Below, one piece after another: positions 17,603 to 26,822 of a DNA stretch of 64,000 bases. Location: NCBI RefSeq assembly GCF_002286815.1, contig NZ_MUNM01000073.1:1-64000 (forward strand), read 5' to 3'. The DNA is from Pseudomonas sp. PICF141 (GTDB lineage Bacteria; Pseudomonadota; Gammaproteobacteria; Pseudomonadales; Pseudomonadaceae). Made by a program: the position numbers and the translations under genes. Position 1 is the first letter of the stretch; every line of letters begins with the position of its first letter. Below the pieces are notes generated by a model. That model saw only the letters and a list, made by a program, of their open reading frames with translations, was not told the origin of the DNA and did no database searches.

Positions 17603-18190
17603 TTAGCCGGGTTTTTGCTCGGTCCATTTTGGCAGTGCCGAGGGTTGCCAGGCGTCCAGTGCATCGAGCAGGGTTTGCGGCGATTCGCTCATTTGCAGCA
17701 TGTCACGGTGCGCTTCGCGAACGAAGCCTTCGCCGACGATATGATCAAGAAAAGACGCCAACTTGCTGTAGAAACCGTTCACTTCCAGCAAACCCAGCGG
17801 TTTTCCGTGATAGCCGAGCTGGCCCCAGGTCCAGACTTCGAACAGCTCTTCCAGTGTGCCCAGGCCGCCAGGCAGGGCGATGAAAGCATCGCTAAGCTCG
17901 GCCATTCGCGCCTTGCGCGCATGCATGCCGTCGACCACTTCCAGGCGAGTCAGGCCGCTGTGGCCGATTTCCTTGTCCTTGAGGCTCTGCGGGATGATCC
18001 CGATCACCTCACCGCCGGCCGCCAGTGCGGCATCGGCCACGATCCCCATCAGCCCGACGGCGCCGCCGCCATAGACCAGAGTCAGCTTGCGCTCGGCCAA
18101 TGTTCGCCCCAAGGCGACAGCGGCTTCACGATAGGCTGGATTGATGCCGGTGCTGGCACCGCAAAATACACAAACAGACGCTAAAGACAT
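17603..18190 (-). CDS. LOG-family nucleotide phosphoribohydrolase (cytokinin-activating type)
   Basis: A 195-residue TIGR00730/LOG protein with a Rossmann fold. The first signature is VYGGGAVGLMG (39-49) and the second is PGGLGTLEE (107-115), holding catalytic and ribose-phosphate-binding residues. Family members cleave N6-substituted AMP to free base (cytokinin) plus ribose 5-phosphate, and many also hydrolyse AMP or other nucleotide 5'-monophosphates. The physiological substrate here is not determined. It is monocistronic or co-transcribed with the small gene downstream. Confidence 0.87.
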   Translation of the reverse strand: MSLASVCVFCGASTGINPAYREAAVALGRTLAERKLTLVYGGGAVGLMGIVADAALAAGGEVIGIIPQSLKDKEIGHSGLTRLEVVDGMHARKARMAELSDAFIALPGGLGTLEELFEVWTWGQLGYHGKPLGLLEVNGFYSKLASFLDHIVGEGFVREAHRDMLQMSESPQTLLDALDAWQPSALPKWTEQKPG

Positions 18191-18448
18191 GCCTTACTCC
18201 ACGGTCATCAGGGCCACAGAGTAAGGGTTGGCTTGCCTCGTTCCAAGCGTTAAACCTCGCGTTTGGGTGTTTCACAGGTACCACTGGCGCCGCAGGCGTA
18301 GGCGGCGAGCAAACTGCACAAAAAGCTGTTGAAAGACATGACAGGCGCTCCGGATAAGAGATGACGGCCCTGATGATAGGGCCGTGCCAGACGCTTGGCC
18401 GGTAGATTGTTTCGATGAGTGTCATAGGTCGAAAGTTGTATACAATTT

Positions 18449-18462
18449 TTGATTCAGGTCAT
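18449..18462 (+). promoter_or_regulatory. Possible ANR/FNR box upstream of azurin
   Basis: TTGATTCAGGTCAT resembles the ANR/FNR site TTGAT-N4-ATCAA, with a perfect left half and a looser right half. It lies 73 bases before the azurin ATG. ANR control of azu is known in P. aeruginosa, so the location fits; binding is inferred. Confidence 0.45.
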
Positions 18463-18534
18463 AGGAACTTGCGAAGATTTCAGGCAGTCTTCTGTCCACT
18501 AGAACTTTTATTAACCCTGCCTTGGAGATTCACC

Positions 18535-18981
18535 ATGTTTGCCAAACTTGTTGCGGTATCCCTGCTGACACTGGCCAGCAGTCAATTGATGGCTGCCGAG
18601 TGCAAGACAACCATCGACTCCACCGATCAGATGTCCTTCAGCACCAAGGCCATTGAAATCGACAAAAGCTGCAAGACCTTCACCGTTGAACTGACTCACT
18701 CCGGCAACCTGCCAAAAAATGTCATGGGCCATAACTGGGTGCTGAGCAAAGAAGCGGACATGCAGCCGATCGCTACCGACGGTCTGGCGGCAGGTATCGA
18801 CAAGAACTACCTGAAAGACGGTGATGCTCGCATCATCGCTCACACCAAACTCATCGGCGCGAAGGAAACCGACTCGGTGACTTTCGATGTCTCCAAGCTC
18901 AATGCGGCTGAGAAGTACGGTTTCTTCTGCTCGTTCCCGGGCCACATCTCGATGATGAAAGGTACGGTTACCCTGAAGTGA
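18535..18981 (+). CDS. azu: Azurin (periplasmic blue copper protein)
   Basis: A 148-residue precursor with a 20-residue signal peptide ending LMA, then mature AECKTTID. With mature numbering the copper ligands fall exactly where azurin has them: His46 (GHNW), Cys112, His117 and Met121 (CSFPGHISMM). The structural disulfide pair Cys3/Cys26 is also present. Azurin carries electrons in the periplasm between cytochromes and reductases during denitrification or oxidative stress. A TTGGAG site precedes ATG by seven bases, and a strong terminator follows, so the gene is monocistronic. Confidence 0.96.
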   Translation: MFAKLVAVSLLTLASSQLMAAECKTTIDSTDQMSFSTKAIEIDKSCKTFTVELTHSGNLPKNVMGHNWVLSKEADMQPIATDGLAAGIDKNYLKDGDARIIAHTKLIGAKETDSVTFDVSKLNAAEKYGFFCSFPGHISMMKGTVTLK

Positions 18982-18996
18982 TTAAATTGCGTTCAT

Positions 18997-19028
18997 AAAA
19001 AAAGCGTCCTGCGAGGGACGCTTTTTTT
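18997..19028 (+). terminator. Rho-independent terminator of azurin
   Basis: AAAAAAA-GCGTCC-TGCGAG-GGACGC-TTTTTTT. The A-run and T-run on both sides of the stem would let it work in both directions, also for nadE on the opposite strand. Confidence 0.9.
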
Positions 19029-19057
19029 GTGCCTGACGATAGACCGAGTCATCGTTT

Positions 19058-19139
19058 TTCGCGGGCAAGCCTCGCTCCTACAGGATTTGTGTCGTGCCCA
19101 TTACCGGGGTGCGACACAAAATCTGTGGGAGCGTGGCGA
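19058..19139. repeat. REP-like inverted repeat, family A (right arm truncated)
   Basis: The left arm TTCGCGGGCAAGCCTCGCTCC is intact. The right arm ATCTGTGGGAGCGTGGCGA loses the expected TTGCCCGCG end a few bases before the nadE stop codon at 19145. Confidence 0.8.
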
Positions 19140-19144
19140 TGTCC

Positions 19145-19972
19145 TTAAGGCGCAAACGGCATCACACGCTTGTGATGGGTCTTTTTGTACGTATCGCAAA
19201 TGATCTTAAACGCTTCTTCACGCACCGGCTCGCCGTGCAGGAAGGCATCGATCTCGGCGTAAGTCACGCCGTGGGACGCTTCGTCCGGTTTTCCCGGCGA
19301 CAGGTCTTCGAGGTCGGCGGTCGGGATTTTTTCCACCAGCGACTCCGGTGCGCCAAAGCTGCGGGCGATGGCACGGACCTGATTTTTCACCAGGCCGCTC
19401 AGCGGTGCGAGGTCGCAGGCGCCATCACCGAATTTGGTGAAGAAACCCATCACCGCTTCTGCCGCATGGTCGGTGCCGATCACCAGGCCATGAGCCGCCC
19501 CTGCGATGGTGTATTGCGCAACCATGCGCATCCGCGCCTTGGTATTGCCCAGCACGAAATCCTTCTGCACCGCCTCCTTACCTTCGAAGGCCGCCACTTC
19601 GCTGGCCAGGGATTTGACCGCCGGACCGATGTTAACCGTGTGGCGCTCATCAGGTGCAATGAAGTCCATCGAGGCCTGGGCATCATGCTCATCGAACTGG
19701 ATGCCATAAGGCAGGCGCACCGCGATGAACTTGTAACTGGCGTCCCCGGTGCGCTCGCGCAGTTCACGCATGGCGCGTTGGGCCAGCAAGCCGGCGGTCA
19801 GGGAATCGACACCGCCGCTGATGCCCAGCACCAGCGTCTTGAGCCCGGCATTGACCAGACAGTCCTGAATGAAGGTAGTCCGCCGGGCGACTTCAGCCTC
19901 GAGGGCGAGTTGATCCGCGAACGGCGGTTGGACCTTGAGCTGTTCAGCAATCTCACGCTGTACGGCTTGCAT
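19145..19972 (-). CDS. nadE: Ammonia-dependent NAD+ synthetase
   Basis: A 275-residue NH3-dependent NAD synthetase that amidates nicotinic acid adenine dinucleotide at the last step of NAD formation. The ATP-pyrophosphatase P-loop SGGVDS is at 52-57, and family segments GTDHAAEAVMGFFTKFGDGACD and KPDEASHGVTY are seen. There is no N-terminal nitrilase domain, so it uses ammonia and not glutamine. ATG 19972 follows AAGGAG; longer in-frame extensions overlap pncB and were rejected. It starts four bases after the pncB stop, so pncB and nadE form one NAD salvage operon. Confidence 0.95.
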   Translation of the reverse strand: MQAVQREIAEQLKVQPPFADQLALEAEVARRTTFIQDCLVNAGLKTLVLGISGGVDSLTAGLLAQRAMRELRERTGDASYKFIAVRLPYGIQFDEHDAQASMDFIAPDERHTVNIGPAVKSLASEVAAFEGKEAVQKDFVLGNTKARMRMVAQYTIAGAAHGLVIGTDHAAEAVMGFFTKFGDGACDLAPLSGLVKNQVRAIARSFGAPESLVEKIPTADLEDLSPGKPDEASHGVTYAEIDAFLHGEPVREEAFKIICDTYKKTHHKRVMPFAP

Positions 19973-19976
19973 GAAT

Positions 19977-21203
19977 TCACTCCTTGCTAGATGGGCTTGA
20001 AAGGGCGGCAGGTACTTGGAAAACATGTCGCAAATAGGCGACGAAATTCGGGTCGTTGCAATGAGTCTTGCCCGGCTCATCAGAAATCTTGGCCACCGGC
20101 TGGCCATTGCAGGCCGTCATTTTAAGCACGATGCTCATGGGTTCGACACCCGCAATGTCGCACGTCAGGTTAGTGCCTATACCGAAGCTGACATTGATCC
20201 GACCGCGCAATGCCCGAAAAATCTCCAGAGATTTTGGCAGGGTCAGGCTGTCGGAAAACACCAGGGTTTTGCTCATCGGGTCGATACCCAGCTTGTGGTA
20301 GTGGGCAATGGCTTTTTCCGCCCATTGCACCGGGTCACCGGAATCGTGGCGCAAGCCGTCGAAGAGCTTGGCAAAGAACAGGTCGAAATCGCTAAGGAAA
20401 GCATCGGAGGTAATGCAGTCGGTCAAGGCGATTCCCAGCAAACCCCGGTATTCACGGACCCAACAGTCGAGGGCGGCAATCTGGCTGTCGATCAGCCGTG
20501 GACCGAGTTGCTGGTGGGCCATGATCCATTCGTGAGCCATGGTGCCCAGCGGCTTCATGTTCAGCTCCCGGGACAGGTGCACGTTGCTGGTACCGACGAA
20601 GCGACCGGGGAAGTCATGCTTGAGCACGTTCACCACTTCTTCCTGTACACGGTACGAGAAGCGACGGCGAGTACCGAAATCGGCTACCTGCAATTCGGAC
20701 AATTCATCGCTACTGGCGTTGGTACTCAGCCATTCGAACTTGCGATAGAGCTGCTCGCGAGCCTGTTCCAGAATGATTTCCCGGTAGCGATAACGGTTGC
20801 GTACTTCGCTGACCATGGCCAAGAGCGGCACTTCGAACAAAATCACGTGCAGCCACGGCCCGCGCAGACGGATGAACAACTCACCGTTTTCAATGCCGGT
20901 GTGGATGTAGCGAAGATTGAAGCGGAACAGACCGAGAAAACGCAGGAAATCCGGCTTCAGAAAACTGATGCGTTCCAGAAAACTCAATTGATCGGCACTC
21001 AGGCTCAACTCGGCCAGACGCTCGATCTGGAAACGGATCTCCGCCAGGTACGGGCGCAGATCCTCGCTGTTACGGCAACGAAACTCCCATTCGACTTCCA
21101 CGTTCGGGTAGTTGTGCAGCACCGCCTGCATCATCGTCAGTTTGTAGAAGTCGGTGTCGAGCAGGTTCTGCACGATGCGATCGGCAAACACACTCTCGCT
21201 CAT
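19977..21203 (-). CDS. pncB: Nicotinate phosphoribosyltransferase
   Basis: A 408-residue PncB enzyme that joins nicotinate and PRPP to nicotinate mononucleotide with ATP hydrolysis, feeding the Preiss-Handler route. Family segments visible are LLDTDFYKLTM near the start, FGTRRRFS, LVGTSNV-type FVGTSNVHLS, AHEWIMAHQQLG, GLRHDSGDP (phosphate site), and VSFGIGTNLTCD. Length is near the E. coli enzyme (400 residues). GGAG precedes ATG. It is the first gene of the pncB-nadE operon. Confidence 0.95.
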   Translation of the reverse strand: MSESVFADRIVQNLLDTDFYKLTMMQAVLHNYPNVEVEWEFRCRNSEDLRPYLAEIRFQIERLAELSLSADQLSFLERISFLKPDFLRFLGLFRFNLRYIHTGIENGELFIRLRGPWLHVILFEVPLLAMVSEVRNRYRYREIILEQAREQLYRKFEWLSTNASSDELSELQVADFGTRRRFSYRVQEEVVNVLKHDFPGRFVGTSNVHLSRELNMKPLGTMAHEWIMAHQQLGPRLIDSQIAALDCWVREYRGLLGIALTDCITSDAFLSDFDLFFAKLFDGLRHDSGDPVQWAEKAIAHYHKLGIDPMSKTLVFSDSLTLPKSLEIFRALRGRINVSFGIGTNLTCDIAGVEPMSIVLKMTACNGQPVAKISDEPGKTHCNDPNFVAYLRHVFQVPAALSSPSSKE

Positions 21204-21334
21204 AACGGGGTCTCCAGGCTGGCCGCGGCCCGTGGCAGCGACGTTGCAGCTGTTTCAATGAATGGGCTAGTGGCGCATATCAGCGGCAGGTATTGCCAGC
21301 AATTTTTGCATCAGCGCAAATTGCTCTGTAGGAG

Positions 21335-22243
21335 TTAATTGTTAGATGTGGGGTTGTCGATCTGCTCCAGCATCCACTTCACAAAATCCCGCACCTTGGG
21401 CACTTCCGCCGAATGCTCGGGATACGCCAGGTAATAGGCATCGGTGCTGGGCATCGCATGCTTCCAGGGAATGACCAGTTTGCCGTCGGCCAATTCCTCT
21501 TCCACCAGAAACTTCGGCAGCAGCGCTACGCCGCAACCGACCTGGGCAGCGCGGATGCACATGTAGAAGGTTTCGAAACGCGGGCCGTGGTAGCTGTGTT
21601 CGGTGTGGTAGCCCTGGCTGTCGAACCAGTCGTGCCAGGCCTGAGGCCGGGAAGCGTTTTGCAGCAGGACCAGGTCGGTTAGTTGCGTAGGGTCGGTGAA
21701 CGGCGTGTCCGGCAGGCTGCCCGGCGCGCAGACCGGCACCAGTTCCTCGCCGAACAGCTTCAGGCATTCGGTGCCGGGTCGTGAGCCCTGGCCAAAGTAG
21801 AACGCCAGGTCACTGCGACCTTGCAGCAGATCATCCGCCTCCTGTTCGCTGCACAGGTCCAGATGGATCGACGGATGGCGCAGGCGCCAGCCTTTCAGGC
21901 GTGGCACCAGCCAGCGTGCACCGAAGGTCGGAGGCGTGGAGACACGCAAGACTTCGGTATCACCGCCGTAGGAGCGCAGGTAATGGGTCGACATTTCGAC
22001 CTGTGTGAGGATTTTTCTTACCTCCACCAGGTACAAATCGCCAGCGGGAGTCATTTGCAGGCGTCGGCGCACCCGGCGGAACAACAGGTGTTGCAACAAC
22101 TCTTCGAGTTGCGCGACCTGTTTGCTCACGGCGCTCTGCGTCAGGTTCAGCTCCTCGGCGGCACGGGTGAAGCTCAAATGCCGGGTCACGGCCTCGAAGC
22201 ACTGCAGCGCGGTGATCGACGGCAAGTAGCGTTTATTCAGCAT
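21335..22243 (-). CDS. LysR-family regulator next to amaBA (AmaR-like)
   Basis: A 302-residue LysR regulator. The N-terminal winged helix (about 10-65) has SFTRAAEELNLTQSAVSKQVAQLE, given here only as the recognition helix around residues 25-45, and a periplasmic-binding-like effector domain covers about 90-295. It is transcribed away from amaB across a 184-bp gap. This arrangement is kept in other pseudomonads, where the regulator AmaR activates the pipecolate genes. The effector is inferred to be a lysine-pathway intermediate. ATG 22243 with AGGA upstream was preferred to long upstream extensions. Confidence 0.8.
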   Translation of the reverse strand: MLNKRYLPSITALQCFEAVTRHLSFTRAAEELNLTQSAVSKQVAQLEELLQHLLFRRVRRRLQMTPAGDLYLVEVRKILTQVEMSTHYLRSYGGDTEVLRVSTPPTFGARWLVPRLKGWRLRHPSIHLDLCSEQEADDLLQGRSDLAFYFGQGSRPGTECLKLFGEELVPVCAPGSLPDTPFTDPTQLTDLVLLQNASRPQAWHDWFDSQGYHTEHSYHGPRFETFYMCIRAAQVGCGVALLPKFLVEEELADGKLVIPWKHAMPSTDAYYLAYPEHSAEVPKVRDFVKWMLEQIDNPTSNN

Positions 22244-22427
22244 GGGTGGTCCTTTTTCTTGTTTCTCTGTGCTCTTTTTTACCGGCAGATTCGCAGCATG
22301 AATAAACGGAATGATATCTCTCTTAAAGGTCGTTTGTTGGGTAACCTCCGGGGAGCTAAAACTACAGGTCTGATCAGCCGGGTTAATCCGGCTGCACGTT
22401 TTCTGTTTTTTGCTTGAGGAGTGACCC

Positions 22428-23918
22428 ATGGTTGCCGCATTGCTTGATCGTCTTGGTGTGAACCCGGCCCTGTACCAGAACGGCAAAGTGCCGGTGCATT
22501 CGCCCATCGATGGCAGCCGTATCGCTGCCGTGAACTGGGAAGGCGCCGCTGAAGTCGAGCAGCACATCAGTCGCGCAGATCATGCGTTCGAACTGTGGCG
22601 CAAGGTTCCGGCGCCGCGCCGTGGCGAATTGGTGCGCCAATTGGGTGACATCTTGCGCGAGTACAAGGCTGACCTCGGTGAGCTGGTGTCCTGGGAAGCC
22701 GGCAAGATCACTCAGGAAGGTCTTGGCGAAGTTCAGGAAATGATCGACATCTGCGACTTCGCGGTCGGTCTGTCCCGTCAGCTGTACGGTTTGACCATCG
22801 CCTCCGAGCGTCCTGGCCACCACATGCGCGAAACCTGGCACCCGCTGGGCGTCGTTGGCGTGATCAGTGCGTTCAACTTCCCGGTCGCCGTCTGGGCCTG
22901 GAACGCCACGCTGGCGTTGGTCTGCGGTAACCCGGTGATCTGGAAGCCGTCGGAGAAAACCCCGCTGACCGCGTTGGCCTGCCAGGCGTTGTTCGACCGC
23001 GTCCTGAAAAATTTCAGCGACGCCCCGCCGCACCTCAGCCAAGTGATTATCGGCGGTCGCGATGCCGGCGAAGCGCTGGTCGATGACCCGCGTGTCGCGT
23101 TGGTCAGCGCTACCGGCAGCACCCGCATGGGCCGAGAAGTTGCACCGAAAATCGCTGCACGTTTTGCCCGCAGCATTCTGGAGCTGGGCGGCAACAACGC
23201 GATGATCCTCGGCCCGAGCGCCGATCTGGACATGGCCGTTCGGGCGATTCTGTTCAGCGCCGTCGGCACTGCCGGGCAACGTTGCACCACCTTGCGTCGC
23301 CTGATCGCCCATGAGTCGGTGAAGGAAGAAATCGTCACCCGCCTGAAAGCCGCTTATTCCAAAGTACGCATCGGCCATCCGCTGGAAGGCAATCTGATTG
23401 GGCCGCTGATTGACAAACACAGCTTCGAAAACATGCAGGACGCGCTGGAGCAAGCCTTGAGCGAAGGCGGCCGGGTGTTCGGCGGCAAGCGCCAGCTGGA
23501 AGACAAATTCCCCAACGCTTACTACGTTTCGCCAGCCATCGTCGAAATGCCGGAACAGAGCGATGTGGTGTGCAGCGAAACCTTCGCGCCGATTCTGTAC
23601 GTGATCGGTTACAACGATTTTGAAGAAGCGCTGCGCCTGAACAACGCCGTGCCACAGGGCCTGTCGTCGTGCATCTTCACCACCGACGTGCGTGAAGCCG
23701 AGCGGTTCATGTCGGCGGTGGGCAGCGATTGCGGCATCGCCAACGTCAACATCGGCCCGAGCGGCGCGGAAATCGGCGGTGCGTTTGGCGGCGAGAAGGA
23801 AACGGGTGGTGGTCGTGAGTCCGGTTCGGATGCATGGCGCGGGTACATGCGCCGTCAGACCAATACCGTGAACTATTCGCTGGAGTTGCCGTTGGCTCAG
23901 GGGATTACATTCGATTAA
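22428..23918 (+). CDS. amaB: L-piperidine-6-carboxylate (alpha-aminoadipate semialdehyde) dehydrogenase
   Basis: A 496-residue NAD(P)-dependent aldehyde dehydrogenase of the ALDH7 type. It oxidises piperideine-6-carboxylate/aminoadipate semialdehyde to 2-aminoadipate in lysine degradation via pipecolate. The catalytic Cys286 lies in GTAGQRCTTLRR, the general-base glutamate in LELGGNNA, and the cofactor region begins GVISAFNFPVAVW. The C-terminal segment with FGGEKETGGGRESGSD is typical of ALDH7. Substrate is inferred from the amaA neighbour and the divergent LysR gene. TGAGGAG precedes ATG. Confidence 0.88.
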   Translation: MVAALLDRLGVNPALYQNGKVPVHSPIDGSRIAAVNWEGAAEVEQHISRADHAFELWRKVPAPRRGELVRQLGDILREYKADLGELVSWEAGKITQEGLGEVQEMIDICDFAVGLSRQLYGLTIASERPGHHMRETWHPLGVVGVISAFNFPVAVWAWNATLALVCGNPVIWKPSEKTPLTALACQALFDRVLKNFSDAPPHLSQVIIGGRDAGEALVDDPRVALVSATGSTRMGREVAPKIAARFARSILELGGNNAMILGPSADLDMAVRAILFSAVGTAGQRCTTLRRLIAHESVKEEIVTRLKAAYSKVRIGHPLEGNLIGPLIDKHSFENMQDALEQALSEGGRVFGGKRQLEDKFPNAYYVSPAIVEMPEQSDVVCSETFAPILYVIGYNDFEEALRLNNAVPQGLSSCIFTTDVREAERFMSAVGSDCGIANVNIGPSGAEIGGAFGGEKETGGGRESGSDAWRGYMRRQTNTVNYSLELPLAQGITFD

Positions 23919-23991
23919 GCAGCGGCAAGCTACAAGCTTCAAGCTTCAAGCAGACTGGCTTGCAGCTTGTAGCTTGCGTCTTGTAGCTGCT
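23919..23991. repeat. Palindromic repeat, family E (CAAGCTTCAAGC)
   Basis: Imperfect inverted repeat between amaB and amaA. GCAGCGGCAAGCTACAAGC on the left faces AGCTTGCGTCTTGTAGCTGC on the right, with CAAGCTTCAAGC inside. Related copies are at 46783-46862 and 56308-56399. Confidence 0.8.
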
Positions 23992-24007
23992 CCGACAGGA
24001 GCTTGCA

Positions 24008-25291
24008 ATGCCGTTACGCGAAGAGTGTCTGTGGGAAAAACTGACGCCGCAAAGGCCCGATAATGTGGCGCTCCAGGGCGAGGTGACGGTGGATGTCTGC
24101 GTCATCGGTGCCGGTTTCACCGGTTTGTCGGCGGCGGTGCATCTGCTGGAACAAGGTAAAAGTGTCTGTGTGCTGGAAGCGCATCGCGCCGGGCATGGCG
24201 GTTCGGGGCGTAACGTCGGACTGGTCAATGCCGGGATGTGGATTCCACCGGATGAAATCGAAGCCGGTTTCGGCGAGGCGGTCGGCAGTCAGCTCAACCG
24301 CATGCTGGGGGCGGCGCCGTCGCTGGTGTTCAGCCTGGTCGACAAATACAACATCGATTGCCAGTTACGCCGCGAAGGCACGCTGCACATGGCGCACAAC
24401 GCGCGTGGCGAAGCGGATCTGCGCAATCGCGAAGAACAATGGAAACGTCGCGGTGCACCGGTGGAACTGTTAACCGGTCAAGCCTGCGAACAAGCCACAG
24501 GTACCAAAAAGATCGCCGCCGCCTTGCTCGATCGGCGCGCCGGCACGATCAATCCGATGGCCTACACTGCGGGGCTGGCCAATGCGGCCGTCGGCCTTGG
24601 CGGTCAGCTGTTCGATCATTCCCCGGTCACCCGACTCGAACGTCAGGGCCAGCGCTGGTCGGTGCAAACCGCCCGGGGTTCGGTGCTGGCCGAGCAGGTG
24701 GTCATCGCCTCCAACGCCTACACCGAAGGTGACTGGACGGAGCTGCGGCGCAACTTTTTCCCAGGTTATTACTATCAAGTGGCTTCGGTGCCGCTGACCG
24801 AAGATGCCGCGCAGCAAATTCTGCCCGGTGGTCAGGGTTCCTGGGACACCCGGCAGGTGCTCAGCAGTATCCGTCGCGATGCCGAAGGGCGGTTGTTGCT
24901 CGGCAGTCTCGGCAATGGCAACCAGAAACCGACCTGGTTTCTGAAAGCCTGGGCCGACCGGGTTCAGCAGCATTACTTTCCGTACCTGAAACCGGTGGAG
25001 TGGGAGTGCACCTGGACCGGCTGCATCGCCTTCACGCCGGATCATTTGATGCGCCTGTTCGAACCGGCACCGGGGCTGGTGGCCGTCACCGGCTACAACG
25101 GTCGAGGCGTGACCACCGGTACAGTGGTCGGCAAAGCCTTTGCCGACTATCTGTGTAATGGAAATCCCCAGGCCCTGCCGATTCCTTTCGCACCTATGCA
25201 GCCATTGGCGGGGGCGGGGCTGAGAAGCTGCCTGTATGAGGCCGGATTTTCGTTGTATCACGCGGGCCAGTGCCTGCGGATCGTCATCTGA
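24008..25291 (+). CDS. amaA: FAD-dependent L-pipecolate oxidase
   Basis: A 427-residue DAO-superfamily flavoprotein. The ADP-binding fold begins near residue 29 as VCVIGAGFTGLSAA, and a glycine-rich segment GRGVTTG near the C-terminus closes the FAD site. AmaA oxidises L-pipecolate to piperideine-6-carboxylate, the substrate of the enzyme encoded just upstream (amaB). Assignment to pipecolate rests on this pairing; the fold alone would also fit other amino-acid oxidases (sarcosine oxidase-like, PuuB-like). ACAGGAG precedes ATG. Confidence 0.82.
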   Translation: MPLREECLWEKLTPQRPDNVALQGEVTVDVCVIGAGFTGLSAAVHLLEQGKSVCVLEAHRAGHGGSGRNVGLVNAGMWIPPDEIEAGFGEAVGSQLNRMLGAAPSLVFSLVDKYNIDCQLRREGTLHMAHNARGEADLRNREEQWKRRGAPVELLTGQACEQATGTKKIAAALLDRRAGTINPMAYTAGLANAAVGLGGQLFDHSPVTRLERQGQRWSVQTARGSVLAEQVVIASNAYTEGDWTELRRNFFPGYYYQVASVPLTEDAAQQILPGGQGSWDTRQVLSSIRRDAEGRLLLGSLGNGNQKPTWFLKAWADRVQQHYFPYLKPVEWECTWTGCIAFTPDHLMRLFEPAPGLVAVTGYNGRGVTTGTVVGKAFADYLCNGNPQALPIPFAPMQPLAGAGLRSCLYEAGFSLYHAGQCLRIVI

Positions 25292-25347
25292 TTGTTGAAA
25301 TATGTTGCTGGAAGCGGCGCTTTTCAGCGAAGCGGCTAGCCTGTAAT

Positions 25348-25373
25348 GGTGCGGGTTGTAGCAGTCCCGCACC
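25348..25373 (+). terminator. Hairpin after amaA
   Basis: GGTGCGGG and CCCGCACC form an 8-bp stem with a 10-nt loop, 56 bp after amaA. No U-run follows. The rest of the gap to braC (25374-25582) is AT-richer than the coding DNA and shows no gene. Confidence 0.4.
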
Positions 25374-25582
25374 AGCAGTGTGCAGTTCGGTGACGCGGGC
25401 TGTTACAGGCTGGTTGCACATCGTTTGGCGCTGCGGTTGCAATGATGGCACGTGCGGGTTGCGCCTTTAAAAATAAATGGTTTTACCTCCCGCGGTTTAG
25501 ACGGTTGCACGCCCAATGAAAATGGGCCCGAAACAGTCGAAAAAACAATAAGGCAGCGACTTTTCCCAGAATAAAAAACCGA

Positions 25583-25598
25583 TGGCACGGCCCTTGCT
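25583..25598 (+). promoter_or_regulatory. Consensus sigma-54 promoter of braC
   Basis: TGGCACGGCCCTTGCT is a full match to the -24/-12 consensus TGGCACG-N4-TTGCW. The start would lie near 25609, 46 nt before the braC ATG. This implies RpoN and an enhancer-binding protein such as NtrC; the activator site was not identified. Confidence 0.8.
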
Positions 25599-25654
25599 CT
25601 GAGCATTCAGTGAAGTCGCAGTGCCAACTAAAAAAAACCTTGGAGCACCACCTC

Positions 25655-26788
25655 ATGTCCCAGACGTTTTACAAGAAAGGCTTTCTGGCCCTCGCAGTGG
25701 CAACTGCGTTGGGTGTTTCTGCGTTTGCTCAGGCTGACATCAAGATCGGCGTAGCGGGTCCAATGACGGGCGCCAACGCGGCATTTGGCGAGCAGTACAT
25801 GAAGGGTGCGCAGGCAGCGGCTGATGCAGTCAACGCCGCTGGCGGTGTCAACGGGGAAAAAATCGTTCTGGTCAAAGGCGATGACGCCTGCGAACCGAAA
25901 CAGGCTGTGACGGTCGCCAAGGACCTGACCAACCAGAAAGTCGCTGGCGTAGTCGGTCACTTCTGCTCCTCGTCGACCATTCCGGCCTCCGAGATCTATG
26001 ACGAAGCCGGCATCATCGCGATCACTCCAGGTTCCACCAACCCGGCGGTTACCGAGCGCGGCCTGAGTGCCATGTTCCGTATGTGCGGGCGTGACGACCA
26101 GCAAGGCATCGTGGCCGGCGATTACATCGTCGACGTGCTCAAGGGCAAGAAAGTGGTGGTCCTGCACGACAAGGACACCTACGGCCAAGGTCTGGCGGAT
26201 GCAACCAAGGCTCAACTGGCCAAGCGCGGTGTAACGCCGGTGCTGTATGAAGGCCTGACCCGTGGCGAAAAAGACTTCAGCACCATCGTGACCAAAATCC
26301 GTGGCGCTGGCGCTGACGTCGTTTACTTCGGTGGCCTGCACCCGGAAGCCGGTCCTCTGGTTCGTCAATTGCGTGAGCAAGGCCTCAAAGACGTCAAGTT
26401 CATGTCCGACGACGGCATCGTGACCGACGAACTGGTGACCACTGCTGGCGGTCCGCAATTCGTTGACGGCGTGCTGATGACCTTCGGCGCCGACCCACGC
26501 CTGCTGCCAGACAGCAAGACTGTCGTGGACGAGTTCCGCAAGAAAGGCACCGAGCCTGAAGGCTACACCCTGTATGCCTATGCTTCGGTCCAGGCCCTGG
26601 CTGCCGCCTTTAATGGTGCCAAGAAGAATGATGGCGAAGCGGCGGCCAAATGGCTGAAAGCCAACAAGGTCAAAACCGTGATGGGCGAGAAGGAATGGGA
26701 CCAGAAGGGCGACCTGAAAGTCTCCGACTACGTGGTTTACCAGTGGGACAAGGATGGCAAATACCACCAGCTGGAAAAACAGAAGTAA
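25655..26788 (+). CDS. braC: Branched-chain amino acid ABC transporter, periplasmic binding protein
   Basis: A 377-residue Leu/Ile/Val/Thr/Ala-binding protein with a signal peptide of about 26 residues (basic MSQTFYKKG, hydrophobic core, cleavage near AFAQA). The mature part starts DIKIGVAGPMTGANAAFGEQY, quoted here only as its first residues, and two alpha/beta lobes follow. A VGHFCSSSTIPAS segment carries ligand-contacting serines and threonines. ATG 25655 after TTGGAG was chosen; the longer frame from 25610 has no signal peptide at its N-terminus. It is the first gene of braCDEFG, separated from braD by a 240-bp gap with a REP-like element. Confidence 0.93.
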   Translation: MSQTFYKKGFLALAVATALGVSAFAQADIKIGVAGPMTGANAAFGEQYMKGAQAAADAVNAAGGVNGEKIVLVKGDDACEPKQAVTVAKDLTNQKVAGVVGHFCSSSTIPASEIYDEAGIIAITPGSTNPAVTERGLSAMFRMCGRDDQQGIVAGDYIVDVLKGKKVVVLHDKDTYGQGLADATKAQLAKRGVTPVLYEGLTRGEKDFSTIVTKIRGAGADVVYFGGLHPEAGPLVRQLREQGLKDVKFMSDDGIVTDELVTTAGGPQFVDGVLMTFGADPRLLPDSKTVVDEFRKKGTEPEGYTLYAYASVQALAAAFNGAKKNDGEAAAKWLKANKVKTVMGEKEWDQKGDLKVSDYVVYQWDKDGKYHQLEKQK

Positions 26789-26822
26789 GGGCTGACATGA
26801 TCAGTTGAACCCCACAAGTCCC

